Below are positions 33,495-44,180 of a stretch of DNA of 64,000 bases, piece after piece. The stretch spans positions 186,001 to 250,000 of the forward strand of contig NZ_JAODNK010000153.1 of assembly GCF_025465275.1 (NCBI RefSeq), in the 5' to 3' direction. The notes beneath the pieces were generated by a model. The model did no database searches and was not told the DNA's origin. It saw nothing but the letters and a program-made list of their open reading frames with translations. Numbering within the stretch: the first letter of the stretch is position 1; every line of letters starts with the position of its first letter. A program made the translations under genes and the position numbers. The stretch is from Nocardia sp. (GTDB taxonomy: Bacteria > Actinomycetota > Actinomycetes > Mycobacteriales > Mycobacteriaceae).

Positions 33495-33980
33495 ATGTCG
33501 AATCCGAATCCCACCAGGCCGCCCGCCGGGCAGGTCGATGTCCGCGGCCCGCGTTTTGCCGCCTGGATCACCACCGCCGTGCTGGCGCTGGTGCTGATCA
33601 TCGCGACCGTCTCCGTTCCCATCGCCGCTGTGCTGCTCGCGGTCCAGGCCGTGGTCTTCGCGCTCGGCGCGGCCACCGGCCCCCGAAACAGCCCCTACGG
33701 CCGGATCTACGCCACCGTGGTCGCGCCGCGAGTCGGTCCCCCCTCCGAGCTGGAACCCGTTGCGCCGCTTCGGTTCGCGCAGCTTGTCGGTCTGCTGTTC
33801 GCGGTGCTCGGCGTCATCGGGTTCGCTGCCGGTAGCCCGGTCGCGGGTGCCGTCTTCACCGGTTTCGCGCTGTTCGCGGCCTTCCTCAATGCGGCCTTCG
33901 GTATCTGCCTGGGCTGCAAGATCTATCCCCTCGTCTCGCGGTTCAAGACCGCGTCGACGTCCGCCAATCCCACCGCCTGA
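33495..33980 (+). CDS. DUF4395 membrane protein
   Basis: A 161-residue integral membrane protein with four hydrophobic helices. The C-terminal CLGCKIYPLV segment carries a CxxC motif, and an RFAQ...G motif lies in the centre. DUF4395 proteins are often next to rhodaneses and thioredoxins, so a role in sulfur or thiol transport is likely, but is not proven. AGGAG precedes the ATG by seven bases. It is first in the operon controlled by the cysteine leader. Confidence 0.85.
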   Translation: MSNPNPTRPPAGQVDVRGPRFAAWITTAVLALVLIIATVSVPIAAVLLAVQAVVFALGAATGPRNSPYGRIYATVVAPRVGPPSELEPVAPLRFAQLVGLLFAVLGVIGFAAGSPVAGAVFTGFALFAAFLNAAFGICLGCKIYPLVSRFKTASTSANPTA

Positions 33981-34007
33981 CCCCGGCACCACCTCGAAAG
34001 GAACAAC

Positions 34008-34841
34008 ATGGCTCGCTCCGATGTCCTGGTCTCCGCAGACTGGGTCGAAGAGAACCTGAACACGCCCGGAGTCGTCCTCGTAGAGGTCGACGAGGACACC
34101 TCGGCTTACGACCTGGGCCATATCGAGGGTGCTGTCCGGCTCGACTGGAAGAAGGACCTGCAGGACCAGGTCCGTCGTGACTTCGTCAACCGCGAGCAGT
34201 TCTCCGATCTGCTGTCCACCCGCAGTATCGGCAACGACGACACCGTGGTGCTCTACGGCGGCAACAACAACTGGTTCGCGGCCTACGCCTACTGGTACTT
34301 CAAGCTGTACGGCCACCAGGACGTGAAGCTGCTCGACGGTGGCCGCAAGAAGTGGGAGCTCGACGGCCGCCCGCTGGTCAAGGATGTCGTGGTCCGCCCG
34401 GCCACCGCCTACAAGGCGAGCGAGCAGGACCTGACCATCCGCGCGTTCCGTGACGAGGCCGTCGCGGCCATCGGCACCAAGAACCTGGTCGACGTGCGTT
34501 CGCCCGACGAGTTCTCCGGCAAGATCCTGGCCCCGGCGCACCTGCCGCAGGAGCAGTCGCAGCGTCCGGGTCACATCCCGTCCGCCATCAACGTGCCGTG
34601 GTCCAAGGCCGCGAACGAGGACGGCACCTTCAAGTCCGATGCGGACCTGGCTGCCCTGTACAAGGAAGCGGGCCTGGACGGCGAGAAGGAGACCATCGCC
34701 TACTGCCGCATCGGCGAGCGTTCCTCGCACACCTGGTTCGTGCTGCAGGAGCTGCTGGGCCACAAGAACGTCAAGAACTACGACGGGAGCTGGACCGAGT
34801 ACGGCTCCCTCGTCGGTGTACCGATCGAGTTGGGAGCGTAA
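34008..34841 (+). CDS. Thiosulfate sulfurtransferase (rhodanese)
   Basis: A 277-residue two-domain rhodanese of the CysA2/SseA type that moves sulfane sulfur from thiosulfate to acceptors. The N-terminal domain is the inactive one (DLGHIEGAVRLDWKKDLQD, VVLYGGNNNWFAAYAYW). The C-terminal domain holds the active cysteine in AYCRIGERSSHTWF. The order DUF4395-rhodanese-SseC and the cysteine leader indicate a cysteine-regulated sulfur supply unit. It corresponds to Rv0815c. Confidence 0.92.
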   Translation: MARSDVLVSADWVEENLNTPGVVLVEVDEDTSAYDLGHIEGAVRLDWKKDLQDQVRRDFVNREQFSDLLSTRSIGNDDTVVLYGGNNNWFAAYAYWYFKLYGHQDVKLLDGGRKKWELDGRPLVKDVVVRPATAYKASEQDLTIRAFRDEAVAAIGTKNLVDVRSPDEFSGKILAPAHLPQEQSQRPGHIPSAINVPWSKAANEDGTFKSDADLAALYKEAGLDGEKETIAYCRIGERSSHTWFVLQELLGHKNVKNYDGSWTEYGSLVGVPIELGA

Positions 34842-34846
34842 TCAAT

Positions 34847-35152
34847 ATGTGTGCAGCACCTACCCAGGGTCAGGCCATTCCGGCCGGCGTCGACGTCGAG
34901 AAGGAGACGGTCATCACCGGCCGCGTCCTGACCGCTGACGGCCAGACCGTCGGTGGCGCTTTCGTCCGTCTGCTGGACGGCAACGGCGATTTCACCGCCG
35001 AGGTCGTGGCGTCGGGTACCGGCGACTTCCGCTTCTTCGCGGCGCCGGGCTCGTGGACCATTCGCGCGCTCTCCGCGTCCGGTAACGGCACCGCCGAGCT
35101 TGCCCCGGAGGGCAACGGCATCCACAACCTGGACGTCGTCGTCGCCAAGTAA
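34847..35152 (+). CDS. sseC: SseC-like DUF1416 protein
   Basis: A 101-residue beta-sandwich protein of the DUF1416 family (MCAAPTQGQAIPAGVDVEK, TGRVLTADGQTVGGAFVRLLD, FRFFAAPGSWTIRAL). It matches Rv0814c (SseC2) in length and place. The ATG follows the rhodanese stop by five bases. The protein has been linked to sulfur transfer by its context; the exact role is not known. Confidence 0.88.
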   Translation: MCAAPTQGQAIPAGVDVEKETVITGRVLTADGQTVGGAFVRLLDGNGDFTAEVVASGTGDFRFFAAPGSWTIRALSASGNGTAELAPEGNGIHNLDVVVAK

Positions 35153-35252
35153 CTGTCCCGCCTCCCCGGAACTTTTAGCCGGACTCAGGTGCCACAACAG
35201 TCGCGTTGGCCGCTGACGGCAACGTAGCTGGTGGGGTTAGCCGGTACCCGGC

Positions 35253-35291
35253 GAGTTACCCGTAGCTCGCGAGATCACGAGTTACGTTGGG
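35253..35291 (+). repeat. 39-bp inverted repeat, left arm (before nitrobindin)
   Basis: This 39-base stretch starts GAGTTACCC and ends CGAGTTACGTTGGG. Its reverse complement recurs with five differences at 36204-36242, after the nitrobindin gene. The arms enclose the small membrane peptide and nitrobindin. Confidence 0.75.
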
Positions 35292-35311
35292 CGGGAAGTC
35301 CAAACACTCGA

Positions 35312-35345
35312 AACGGCCCCGGGATTCAATTCCCGGGGCCGTTTT
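35312..35345 (+). terminator. Rho-independent terminator of the sulfur operon
   Basis: AACGGCCCCGGGA (35312-35324) pairs perfectly with TCCCGGGGCCGTT (35331-35343), loop TTCAAT, followed by a T run. Confidence 0.85.
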
Positions 35346-35380
35346 CGCGTCTTCGACGGGGTGCGATTACACTCCGAATC

Positions 35381-35476
35381 GTGGTGCTTACCTTCGAGAT
35401 TCTGCTGGTTCTCGTCTCCGTGCTGATCGCCTGGTTCGGTCTTTACGTCCTCTACCGGCTGTTCACCGAGTCGTGA
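35381..35476 (+). CDS. 31-residue membrane peptide coupled to nitrobindin
   Basis: The peptide starts with GTG and is nearly all one membrane helix (FEILLVLVSVLIAWFGLYVL) with a short YRLFTES end. Its TGA overlaps the GTG of the nitrobindin gene (GTGA). The first GTG at 35381 is taken; a second follows at 35384. No family is recognised. The coupling and the clean amphipathic layout suggest a real small protein, maybe a membrane partner of nitrobindin. Confidence 0.6.
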   Translation: MVLTFEILLVLVSVLIAWFGLYVLYRLFTES

Positions 35477-36195
35477 GCGAGTCGGCGAGCGAGAACGTCG
35501 AACACACGGCTGACGCAACGACACGGGACGCTTCCGCGGACCGTGACGATGCCGCACGCGACGAGCTCGCTGCTCGCCGCAGTGGTGACCAGGCCGTGGC
35601 CGAGGCCGCCGAGCGCGCCAAGGTGACGGCGGCCGTGAACATTCCCTCGCTCCCCGACCTTCCGCTACCCATCGATACCGCGAATCTGCGGCTGGGCCCG
35701 GACCTGAGCTCCTCCATGCTCGCGCTGCTGCCCCTGGTGGGCGTGTGGCGCGGCGAGGGCGAAGGAAACGATCCCGAGACCGGCGACTACCGCTTCGGTC
35801 AGCAGATCATCGTGTCGCACGACGGTGGCGACTATCTCACCTGGGAAGCGCGTTCCTGGGTCATCGATACCGAGGGCAATTACGCGGGCCCGGATCTGCG
35901 CGAGAGCGGTTTCTGGCGGGTCGGCATCGACGGTGACGACGAGGTGCTCGAGCTGCTGCTCACGCACGCGTCCGGGATCGTCGAGCTGTTCTACGGCCAG
36001 GCGCTCACCCAGTCCTCCTGGGAGCTCGCCACGGACGTGGTCATTCGCAGCCAGTCCGGCATTGTCGTGGGTGGGGCCAAGCGCCTTTACGGCATCGTCG
36101 AGGGCGGCGACCTGGGTTACGTCGAAGAGCGCATCGCCCCGGACGGCGCTCTCGAGCCGCGCCTGTCCGCGCGCCTGAAGCGCTACATAGGATAG
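35473..36195 (+). CDS. Nitrobindin (heme-binding, peroxynitrite isomerase-like)
   Basis: A 240-residue protein. The C-terminal 165 residues form the nitrobindin beta barrel, with the GVWRGEGEG motif at the start, a WEARSW strand and the heme-side histidine expected near the end (the sequence ends LKRYIG). The first 70 residues are an acidic, disordered extension. Mycobacterial nitrobindin (Rv0813c) binds ferric heme and converts peroxynitrite to nitrate. GTG at 35473 overlaps the membrane peptide stop. A cytochrome bd operon follows on the other strand. Confidence 0.85.
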   Translation: MSESASENVEHTADATTRDASADRDDAARDELAARRSGDQAVAEAAERAKVTAAVNIPSLPDLPLPIDTANLRLGPDLSSSMLALLPLVGVWRGEGEGNDPETGDYRFGQQIIVSHDGGDYLTWEARSWVIDTEGNYAGPDLRESGFWRVGIDGDDEVLELLLTHASGIVELFYGQALTQSSWELATDVVIRSQSGIVVGGAKRLYGIVEGGDLGYVEERIAPDGALEPRLSARLKRYIG

Positions 36196-36203
36196 CTCTC
36201 TCT

Positions 36204-36242
36204 CCCAACGCAACTCGTGATCTCGCGAGGCGAGGGTAACTC
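36204..36242 (-). repeat. 39-bp inverted repeat, right arm (after nitrobindin)
   Basis: Its reverse complement keeps the core CTCGCGAGATCACGAGTT of the left arm. The two arms flank a segment of about 910 bases with the membrane peptide and nitrobindin genes. A weaker third copy may lie near 49278-49307. Confidence 0.75.
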
Positions 36243-36339
36243 CTGGGGGACCCCCAGAACGCAATCACGCACCGGACCGTCGGCCCGGTGCGTAAGTCTT
36301 TACGTGCTCACCCGTCGGCAAAAGTTCCGGAGAGGCGGC

Positions 36340-36560
36340 ACAGCCCCCGAGTCTTATCGCGGAGCTAACTCACGCGATTCCGATCGGACTAGACCGGAGA
36401 CTCGGGGGCCGGGTGACTGCCTGGGATTCGCTCAGCGCTCGCGCTACGAGAATCCGTTGCAGCGGTGGCCCTTAGCGGACAGCCACCTCACGCGTCCTCG
36501 AACTAATCATTATTCGAACCACCTCCTTCCTTGTGTACAGACGAAAGTAGTCGTCTGCGG
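36340..36560 (-). ncRNA. Strongly folded segment with a 12-codon ORF, candidate structured RNA
   Basis: Read on the minus strand: a hairpin CAGACGA/TCGTCTG (36538-36557), an AAGGAAGGAGG ribosome-like site, the ORF MISSRTREVAVR, then stems GGTGGC/GCCACC, GGATTC/GAATCC and an 11-base stem built from CCCCCGAGTCT (36344-36354) and AGACTCGGGGG (36398-36408). No gene follows in that direction, because nitrobindin converges from the left. It lies after cydC in a 406-base gap. No known RNA family is recognised. Confidence 0.45.
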
Positions 36561-36601
36561 GATCGGCGGCAACGTATTTTCTCGGTCCGCGAAATACCAG
36601 G

Positions 36602-38299
36602 TCAATGCTGGTTTGCGGGAATAAACCGGTCGATGGAGACGGTACCGTTCGCGGCGACCTGGACGAGAGTGTCGGCGTGCTGCTCCGCGGGGAGCTGGTG
36701 TGTGACAACCACCACGGTCCGGCTGGGGTCCACGAAGCCGCTGGATACGTCGAGCAGTCGGCACAGGAGATCCGCGCCCGCTTCGGCTTCCAGATGTTCG
36801 GTGGGCTCATCCAGCAGCAGCACCCGGGCCGGGGAGAGCAGGGCCCGGGCGAGCAGTAGCCGGCGGCGCTGACCACCGGAAACCGCTGCCGCACCGCCGA
36901 TCAGATCGGTGTCGACGCCGTCCGGGAGGGAGTCCAGCCAGTCACCGGCTCCGACCACGCGCAAGGCGCTTTCGGCCTCCTGCGCGGTGATATCGCCGCG
37001 CGCCACCCGCAGGTTCTCCAGCACCGTGGTACCGAAGAGGTGGGCGTCCTCGGCGAAGAAGGTGATACCTGGGCGCGGGGTGTCGAACAGCCCCGCCCAG
37101 GACATGAGCAGCGTGGTCTTGCCCGCGCCGCTGGGGCCGGTGACGGCGATGCGGCGGCCCTCCGGGAGCGGCGGGAGATCGAGTGCGGGACTGTCGGATT
37201 CGGAGTGTTCGAGGCGGGCCAGTCGGTGCAGGGCCGCACGGCCGGTGGTGAGGGCCTGCGCTGCGGCCGGGAGCACCGCGACAGCTTCGAAGGCCGACAG
37301 CGGGACCAGTACCAGCACCGCGAACGCCATGGGTGTGATGCCACCCGGCGAGACCGTCTGGAATCCCTTGAAGGCAACGACGGAACCGTTGCCGTACAGC
37401 GCGATTCCGATGAGCAGTGACCCCAGCACGCTCGCACCGATGGCGAGCGGCAGCACCGCGGCCGACCAGGCGCTGCGGGCGGCCGCCCGGTCCTCGGCGG
37501 CAACGGCGCGCTGACCGGCCCGCTCGGCCGTGACGATCGCCTCGGAAAGTCGTCCGGCGACCCGCAATTCGGGAGCGTGGTCGAGAACCGTCAATGCCTC
37601 GGCCGTGAATTCGGTGCGGTCGGCGCGCACGGCCACTTCCGCCTCGCTCGCGGCGCGCGCCGACATCCAGGGCGCGACAATCCCGGAAACCGCCAGCGCC
37701 ACAGCGAGAATGACGGCCGCGGGTACCGAGATGGTCACCAGCAGCACGACCGCCAGCACCGACAGCACCAGCGCCACCGCAATGGGGACGAAGGCCCGCA
37801 CCACCACGGCGCCGAGATCATCGATATCCGCGCCGACCCGCCCGAGCAGCTCCCCCTGCCGCAATTGCGTCGGATCTCCCTGCAGCGCACTGCCTTCGGC
37901 CCGCGTATCGCCATCTCCGACGCTCTGCGCGGCGGAGTTCGACGCGGCGCTCGCACCGGTCCGCCGCGGCCGCCAGATATCCGCCGCGGCAAGTGCGCCG
38001 TAGGTGGTGGTGCGCGCCAGACTCATGGACCGCAATGCCACGTCATGGGTGGCCAGCCGCTCGAGATACCGGCACAGCCCACGCGAAATACCCAGCGCCC
38101 GCACCGTCACCACCGCAATGCTCAAATCGAGCACCGGCGGCATCTCCCAGGCCCGAGCAATCAGCCAAGCCGCCAGCGCCGCCAACCCGAGCCCACTTCC
38201 GAGCGCCGCCACCCCCCAAGCCACCGACAAAGCCATTCGCCCCCGCGACAATTCGAGCAACCCCCGAATCCGCCGGAAATCCGCAAGCACCCCACTCAT
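36602..38299 (-). CDS. cydC: Cytochrome bd biogenesis ABC transporter subunit CydC
   Basis: A 565-residue fusion of membrane and ATPase domains. It exports thiols and/or heme-related compounds, together with CydD, for cytochrome bd assembly. Six helices fill the first 330 residues. Walker A is GPSGAGKTT, the signature is VSGGQRRR and Walker B LLLDEPTEH. It carries an Ala/Ser-rich insert near residue 115. The start ATG overlaps the stop of a 38-residue ORF that follows cydD. No promoter is visible in between. Confidence 0.9.
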   Translation of the reverse strand: MSGVLADFRRIRGLLELSRGRMALSVAWGVAALGSGLGLAALAAWLIARAWEMPPVLDLSIAVVTVRALGISRGLCRYLERLATHDVALRSMSLARTTTYGALAAADIWRPRRTGASAASNSAAQSVGDGDTRAEGSALQGDPTQLRQGELLGRVGADIDDLGAVVVRAFVPIAVALVLSVLAVVLLVTISVPAAVILAVALAVSGIVAPWMSARAASEAEVAVRADRTEFTAEALTVLDHAPELRVAGRLSEAIVTAERAGQRAVAAEDRAAARSAWSAAVLPLAIGASVLGSLLIGIALYGNGSVVAFKGFQTVSPGGITPMAFAVLVLVPLSAFEAVAVLPAAAQALTTGRAALHRLARLEHSESDSPALDLPPLPEGRRIAVTGPSGAGKTTLLMSWAGLFDTPRPGITFFAEDAHLFGTTVLENLRVARGDITAQEAESALRVVGAGDWLDSLPDGVDTDLIGGAAAVSGGQRRRLLLARALLSPARVLLLDEPTEHLEAEAGADLLCRLLDVSSGFVDPSRTVVVVTHQLPAEQHADTLVQVAANGTVSIDRFIPANQH

Positions 38300-38408
38300 C
38301 GCACACCCACTTCAGAGTTATCCACAGCGTTCCCCAGCCCGACGGCCGGCTCCAGCGCGATGACGTAGATCGAGCCTCGAACCTGTCGGCATCCGCCCGG
38401 TGCCGCGC

Positions 38409-38412
<4 letters not shown>
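38296..38412 (-). CDS. 38-residue linker ORF between cydD and cydC
   Basis: The ORF starts with an ATG that overlaps the cydD stop (ATGA) and ends with a TGA that overlaps the cydC start (ATGA). Its last thirteen residues, LGNAVDNSEVGVR, repeat the last thirteen of CydD, LGTSVDKSEVGAR. The DNA is an imperfect duplication of about 43 bases, 113 bases apart. It is either a remnant of an older CydD end that preserves translational coupling to cydC, or a real micro-protein. Confidence 0.55.
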
Positions 38413-40433
<2,021 letters not shown>

Positions 40434-40478
40434 CTCTTCGGTTCCGTACTGTCGGTATCGAACTGACTGCGTATCGAA

Positions 40479-41528
40479 CTAGCTGCGCGGCGCTCCCATC
40501 GGCAGTCCGATCGGCGCCGGGATCTGCTCGATGGTGAGGCGCTGCCGGAATACCCAGTACGACCAGGCCTGGTAGACCAGCACCACCGGAACCATGGCCA
40601 CCGCCACCCAGCTCATGACCACCAGCGTGTAGTGCGTGGAGGACGCCGAGATGGTGCTGCCGCGGCCGTCGACGCTGAGACTGAAGGCCGAATCGATGGT
40701 GGAGGGCAGCACATTCGGGAACAGCGACCCGAACAGCAGCACCGTGGCCCCGATAATGGTCAGCGCGGTGCCGGTGAAGGCCCAGCCGTCGCGGCCCTGG
40801 GTGGCCGCGAAGCCCGCGACCAGCAGCCCGATCACGGCCAGTACCAAGGGAATCCAGGTCCAGCCCTTGCCGTAGGCGAGCTGGGTCCAGATGCCGAAGG
40901 CCGCCACCACCACGGCGGTGGGCACGAACAGCTTGCGCACCAGGGCCTGTGCCTCGTCGCGCACCTCGTTGCCGGTCTTCAGCACGATGAACAGCGCACC
41001 GTGCAGCAGGAACAGCAGCAGGGTGGTGAGCCCGCCGAGCAGTGCGTACGGGTTCAGCAGGTCGAGCAGATTGCCGCCGATCTGCCTGTGCTCGTTGAGC
41101 TTTACGCCGCGCACCATATTGGCGAAGGCCAATCCCCAAGCGAGAGCCGGAATCCAGGAGCCGAGACCGATGCCGATATCGCAGCCGAGCCGCCAGCGGT
41201 CGTCGTCGATCTTGCTGCGCCATTCGATGGCGCAGGCGCGGGCGATCAGTCCGACCAGGATCAGCAGCAGCGCCAGGTAGAACCCGGAGAACAGGCTGGC
41301 GTACCACTCCGGGAAGGCGGCGAACAGCGCGCCGCCTGCGGTGAGCAGCCATACCTCGTTGCCGTCCCATACGGGTCCGATGGTGTTGAGCACCACCCGC
41401 TTTCGCACTTCGGAACCCCGCCCGAGGATCGGCATGAGCATGCCGACTCCGTAGTCGAAGCCCTCCAGGACGAAGTAGCCGGTGAACAGCACTGCGATCA
41501 GCAGAAACCAGAATTCGGGGAGACTCAT
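40479..41528 (-). CDS. cydB: Cytochrome bd ubiquinol oxidase subunit II
   Basis: A 349-residue membrane subunit with about nine helices. The N-terminal FWFLLIAVLFTGYFVLEGFD and GPVWDGNEVWLL motifs are those of CydB. It pairs with CydA to reduce oxygen with quinol, a high-affinity terminal oxidase that resists nitric oxide. The ATG has AGGAG seven bases upstream and follows cydA by nine bases. Confidence 0.93.
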   Translation of the reverse strand: MSLPEFWFLLIAVLFTGYFVLEGFDYGVGMLMPILGRGSEVRKRVVLNTIGPVWDGNEVWLLTAGGALFAAFPEWYASLFSGFYLALLLILVGLIARACAIEWRSKIDDDRWRLGCDIGIGLGSWIPALAWGLAFANMVRGVKLNEHRQIGGNLLDLLNPYALLGGLTTLLLFLLHGALFIVLKTGNEVRDEAQALVRKLFVPTAVVVAAFGIWTQLAYGKGWTWIPLVLAVIGLLVAGFAATQGRDGWAFTGTALTIIGATVLLFGSLFPNVLPSTIDSAFSLSVDGRGSTISASSTHYTLVVMSWVAVAMVPVVLVYQAWSYWVFRQRLTIEQIPAPIGLPMGAPRS

Positions 41529-41537
41529 CCTGGGCTC

Positions 41538-43007
41538 CTAGTAGGCGAAGGAAAGCTTGTCGACGTTGTCCCCGGTCATGCGCGGGGTGTCCGGGGCCGG
41601 CTGTTCCGGGCCCTCGATCACATAGCGGCGCATGAGGTAGAACCAGGCGACCGCGAGCAGACCGTAGAGCAGCGTGAAGACGACCAGCGAGGTGACGATG
41701 GTGCCCGCGGTGACGCCGGAGACACCCTGCTGCACCGTCAGTCGAATGTGCGGATCACCGGTCGGATTGGGTGCGACCACCCAGGGCTGGCGGCCCATCT
41801 CGGTGAAGATCCAGCCGGAGATATTGCCGAAGAACGGCGTCAGGATGCAGATGAGCGACAGCCAGGAGAACCACCGCTGGTTCGGCACCCGGCCGCCCCT
41901 GGTGACCCAGAATCCGACCAGCGCCAACAGGATCGAGCCGGCCATGAGGCCGATCATGGCCCGGAAGGTCCAGTAGGTGACGAAGAGGTTGGGCCGGTAG
42001 TCGCCGACGCCGTACTTCTCGTTGTACGACAGCTGCAGGTCCTTCACGCCGTCGAGCGTCACGCCGCTGAATTTGCCCTGAGCCAGCCACGGCAGCGCGT
42101 AGGGCACCTCGATGAGGTGGGTGACGCTGTCGCAGTTGTTGTGGGTGCCGATGGTGAGGACGGAGAAGTCCGGATCGGTTTCGGTGTGGCACAGCGATTC
42201 CGCCGACGCCATCTTCATGGGCTGCTGTTTGAACATGAGCTTGCCCTGGACATCGCCGGTGAAAACCAGTGCGACAGCGGCTACCAGGACGACGTACAGC
42301 CCGAGCCGGGCAGCCGGCCGCCACATGGTGCGGGCCTCCTCGGTCGGCGCGCGATCGCCGGTGGTCTCCACCTGGCGGGCCTTGCGGACCATCCACCAGC
42401 CCGCGACACCGGCGACGAAGGTGCCCGCGGTGAGGAAGGCTCCGGCGATCACGTGCGGGAAGGCGGCGACCGTCGTGTTGTTGCCGAGCACCGCCCAGAT
42501 GTCGTGCAGCTCAGCGCGTCCGGTCTTCGGGTTGTACTCCGCACCGACCGGGTGCTGCATGAACGAGTTGGCCGCGACGATGAAGTACGCCGAGGCATTG
42601 GTGCCGATGGCGACCAGCCAGATACAGGCCAGGTGCACCTTTTTCGACAGCCTGGTCCAGCCGAATATCCATAGGCCCAGGAAGGTGGATTCCATGAAGA
42701 ACGCGACCAGCGCCTCCATGGCGAGCGGTGCGCCGAACACATCGCCGACGAAGCGGGAGTATTCGCTCCAGGCCATGCCGAACTGGAATTCCTGCACGAT
42801 GCCGGTGGCGACGCCGAGCGCGAAATTGATCAGGAACAGCTTGCCGAAGAATTTGGTGAGGCGGTACCAGTGCTCTTTGCCCGTAATCACCCATGCGGTC
42901 TGCATGCCCGCTACCAGTGGTGCGAGACCGATGGTGAGCGGCACGAAGATGAAGTGATAGACGGTGGTGATTCCGAACTGCCAGCGCGCTAGATCCACGA
43001 CGCTCAT
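41538..43007 (-). CDS. cydA: Cytochrome bd ubiquinol oxidase subunit I
   Basis: A 489-residue subunit that carries the three hemes. The heme ligand His lies in ITTVYHFIFVPLTIG. The EFQFGMAWSEYSRFVGD and GAPLAMEALVAFFMESTFLG motifs are typical. The quinol-binding loop region is of the short type. GGAGGTCGG stands before the ATG. It leads the operon. Two copies of ACAGTACGCC (43046-43055, 43087-43096) lie in the promoter region. Confidence 0.93.
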   Translation of the reverse strand: MSVVDLARWQFGITTVYHFIFVPLTIGLAPLVAGMQTAWVITGKEHWYRLTKFFGKLFLINFALGVATGIVQEFQFGMAWSEYSRFVGDVFGAPLAMEALVAFFMESTFLGLWIFGWTRLSKKVHLACIWLVAIGTNASAYFIVAANSFMQHPVGAEYNPKTGRAELHDIWAVLGNNTTVAAFPHVIAGAFLTAGTFVAGVAGWWMVRKARQVETTGDRAPTEEARTMWRPAARLGLYVVLVAAVALVFTGDVQGKLMFKQQPMKMASAESLCHTETDPDFSVLTIGTHNNCDSVTHLIEVPYALPWLAQGKFSGVTLDGVKDLQLSYNEKYGVGDYRPNLFVTYWTFRAMIGLMAGSILLALVGFWVTRGGRVPNQRWFSWLSLICILTPFFGNISGWIFTEMGRQPWVVAPNPTGDPHIRLTVQQGVSGVTAGTIVTSLVVFTLLYGLLAVAWFYLMRRYVIEGPEQPAPDTPRMTGDNVDKLSFAY

Positions 43008-43045
43008 CCGACCTCCAGCCGATCTACGACATGACGTAGTACCAG

Positions 43046-43096
43046 ACAGTACGCCTTACGAACTTCAGATCAACATGTGCCGCGCCACAGTACGCC
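43046..43096. promoter_or_regulatory. Direct repeat ACAGTACGCC upstream of cydA
   Basis: The ten-base repeat occurs at 43046-43055 and 43087-43096, 41 bases apart (about four helical turns). It lies 40-90 bases before the cydA start and may be the site of an oxygen- or NAD-responsive regulator. No match to a known consensus is claimed. Confidence 0.4.
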
Positions 43097-43133
43097 ATAA
43101 ATTAGCTGGACTGTGATAACGCGCTCTCTGCGC

Positions 43134-43170
43134 GCCCGATCATCACCACGGGACGTGGCGATGATCGGGC
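43134..43170. terminator. Terminator after pabC
   Basis: GCCCGATCATC (43134-43144) pairs perfectly with GATGATCGGGC (43160-43170). It lies just after the pabC stop, in the 183-base gap before cydA. Confidence 0.7.
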
Positions 43171-43190
43171 TCAACTACCAGAAATATGGG

Positions 43191-44120
43191 CTACCAGTCG
43201 GCCACGCTGCCGGGCAGCGCGATGCCGCGATCCACCAGCGCCGCAATCTCGGGGGCATTCTCCGGAGCCGACAACCGCAGCCCGTCCAGTGATTTCACCC
43301 GGGCCGCCAGGGTCACGCTCGACAGCATCCACACGCTGTCGGCGGTGATCAGATCGGCGGTGAACAGCGGCTCGTAGCGGCAGTCCCAGCCAGCCTTCTC
43401 GGCCTGTACATAGAGCGCGCGCTGTGTCGTGCCGGGCAGTACACCATTGCGGGCGGGCGGGGTGACCAGCTGATTCCCGCGTGCCACAACCACGGTCGAG
43501 CGCGGACCCTCCAGCACCCGGTTCTCGGTGCTGGTGAAGATCACATCATCGGCATTCATGCGCTGAGCGAAGCGCAGCGCCGCCATATTCGTTGCGTACG
43601 AGAGGGTTTTGGCGCCCAGCAATTGCCAAGGCGCGGCCTGCGCGAGGTCGATCGAGATGCCGCGCGACAGGGTGATGACCGAAACACCTTCGCTGCGGGC
43701 AGTTTCGACACGCGCGTGCACCGGAACCACCAAAACGTAACCGGTAGTGGCGGGTTCGGAGCCGGAGAGACCCCCACCCGCGTTAGCTGTTGATTTGCTA
43801 TTTGCTTTTGCGTGATCGCTGTCACGCCCGCGGGTGAGCACCATCCGCAGTAATCCCTCACGCTCGGCGCCCCACTCCTCGGCCGCCAGTTCCACCGCGA
43901 ACCGCCACGCGTCGAGATCCGGCGCAGGCAGCTCCATCGCCTCCGCCGAGCGGCGTAGTCGCCCCAGGTGCAACTCCAGTGCACAGGGCGAACCACCCCG
44001 CACCAGCACCGTCTCGAAAATGCCGTCACCACGAAGTGCGCCGATATCGTCCGCATAAAGAAGCGGCGCGTCCGGATCCCGGATCGCGCCGTCGATAGTC
44101 ACCAAAACCCGTTCCACCAT
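43191..44120 (-). CDS. pabC: Class IV aminotransferase-like enzyme, probable aminodeoxychorismate lyase
   Basis: A 309-residue PLP enzyme. The catalytic lysine lies in LLGAKTLSYATNMAAL; the EN.VLEGPRSTVVV phosphate-binding region and the PPARNGVLPGTTQ loop follow. These are the family marks of PabC and branched-chain aminotransferases. Its size and place (Rv0812 in M. tuberculosis) favour PabC, which makes p-aminobenzoate for folate. A Ser/Ala/Gly-rich insert near residue 108 is unusual. Confidence 0.85.
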   Translation of the reverse strand: MVERVLVTIDGAIRDPDAPLLYADDIGALRGDGIFETVLVRGGSPCALELHLGRLRRSAEAMELPAPDLDAWRFAVELAAEEWGAEREGLLRMVLTRGRDSDHAKANSKSTANAGGGLSGSEPATTGYVLVVPVHARVETARSEGVSVITLSRGISIDLAQAAPWQLLGAKTLSYATNMAALRFAQRMNADDVIFTSTENRVLEGPRSTVVVARGNQLVTPPARNGVLPGTTQRALYVQAEKAGWDCRYEPLFTADLITADSVWMLSSVTLAARVKSLDGLRLSAPENAPEIAALVDRGIALPGSVADW

Positions 44121-44180
44121 GCAGGCGAGCCTAGGACAGACGCCACAATATCGAGCGATATCCGGCCACTGTGCTCAATT

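Noticed and set aside
40632..42674. A 680-codon plus-strand frame opposite cydA and cydB
   Set aside because: It is antisense to the oxidase genes and rich in Gly, Gln and Arg, with no motif.
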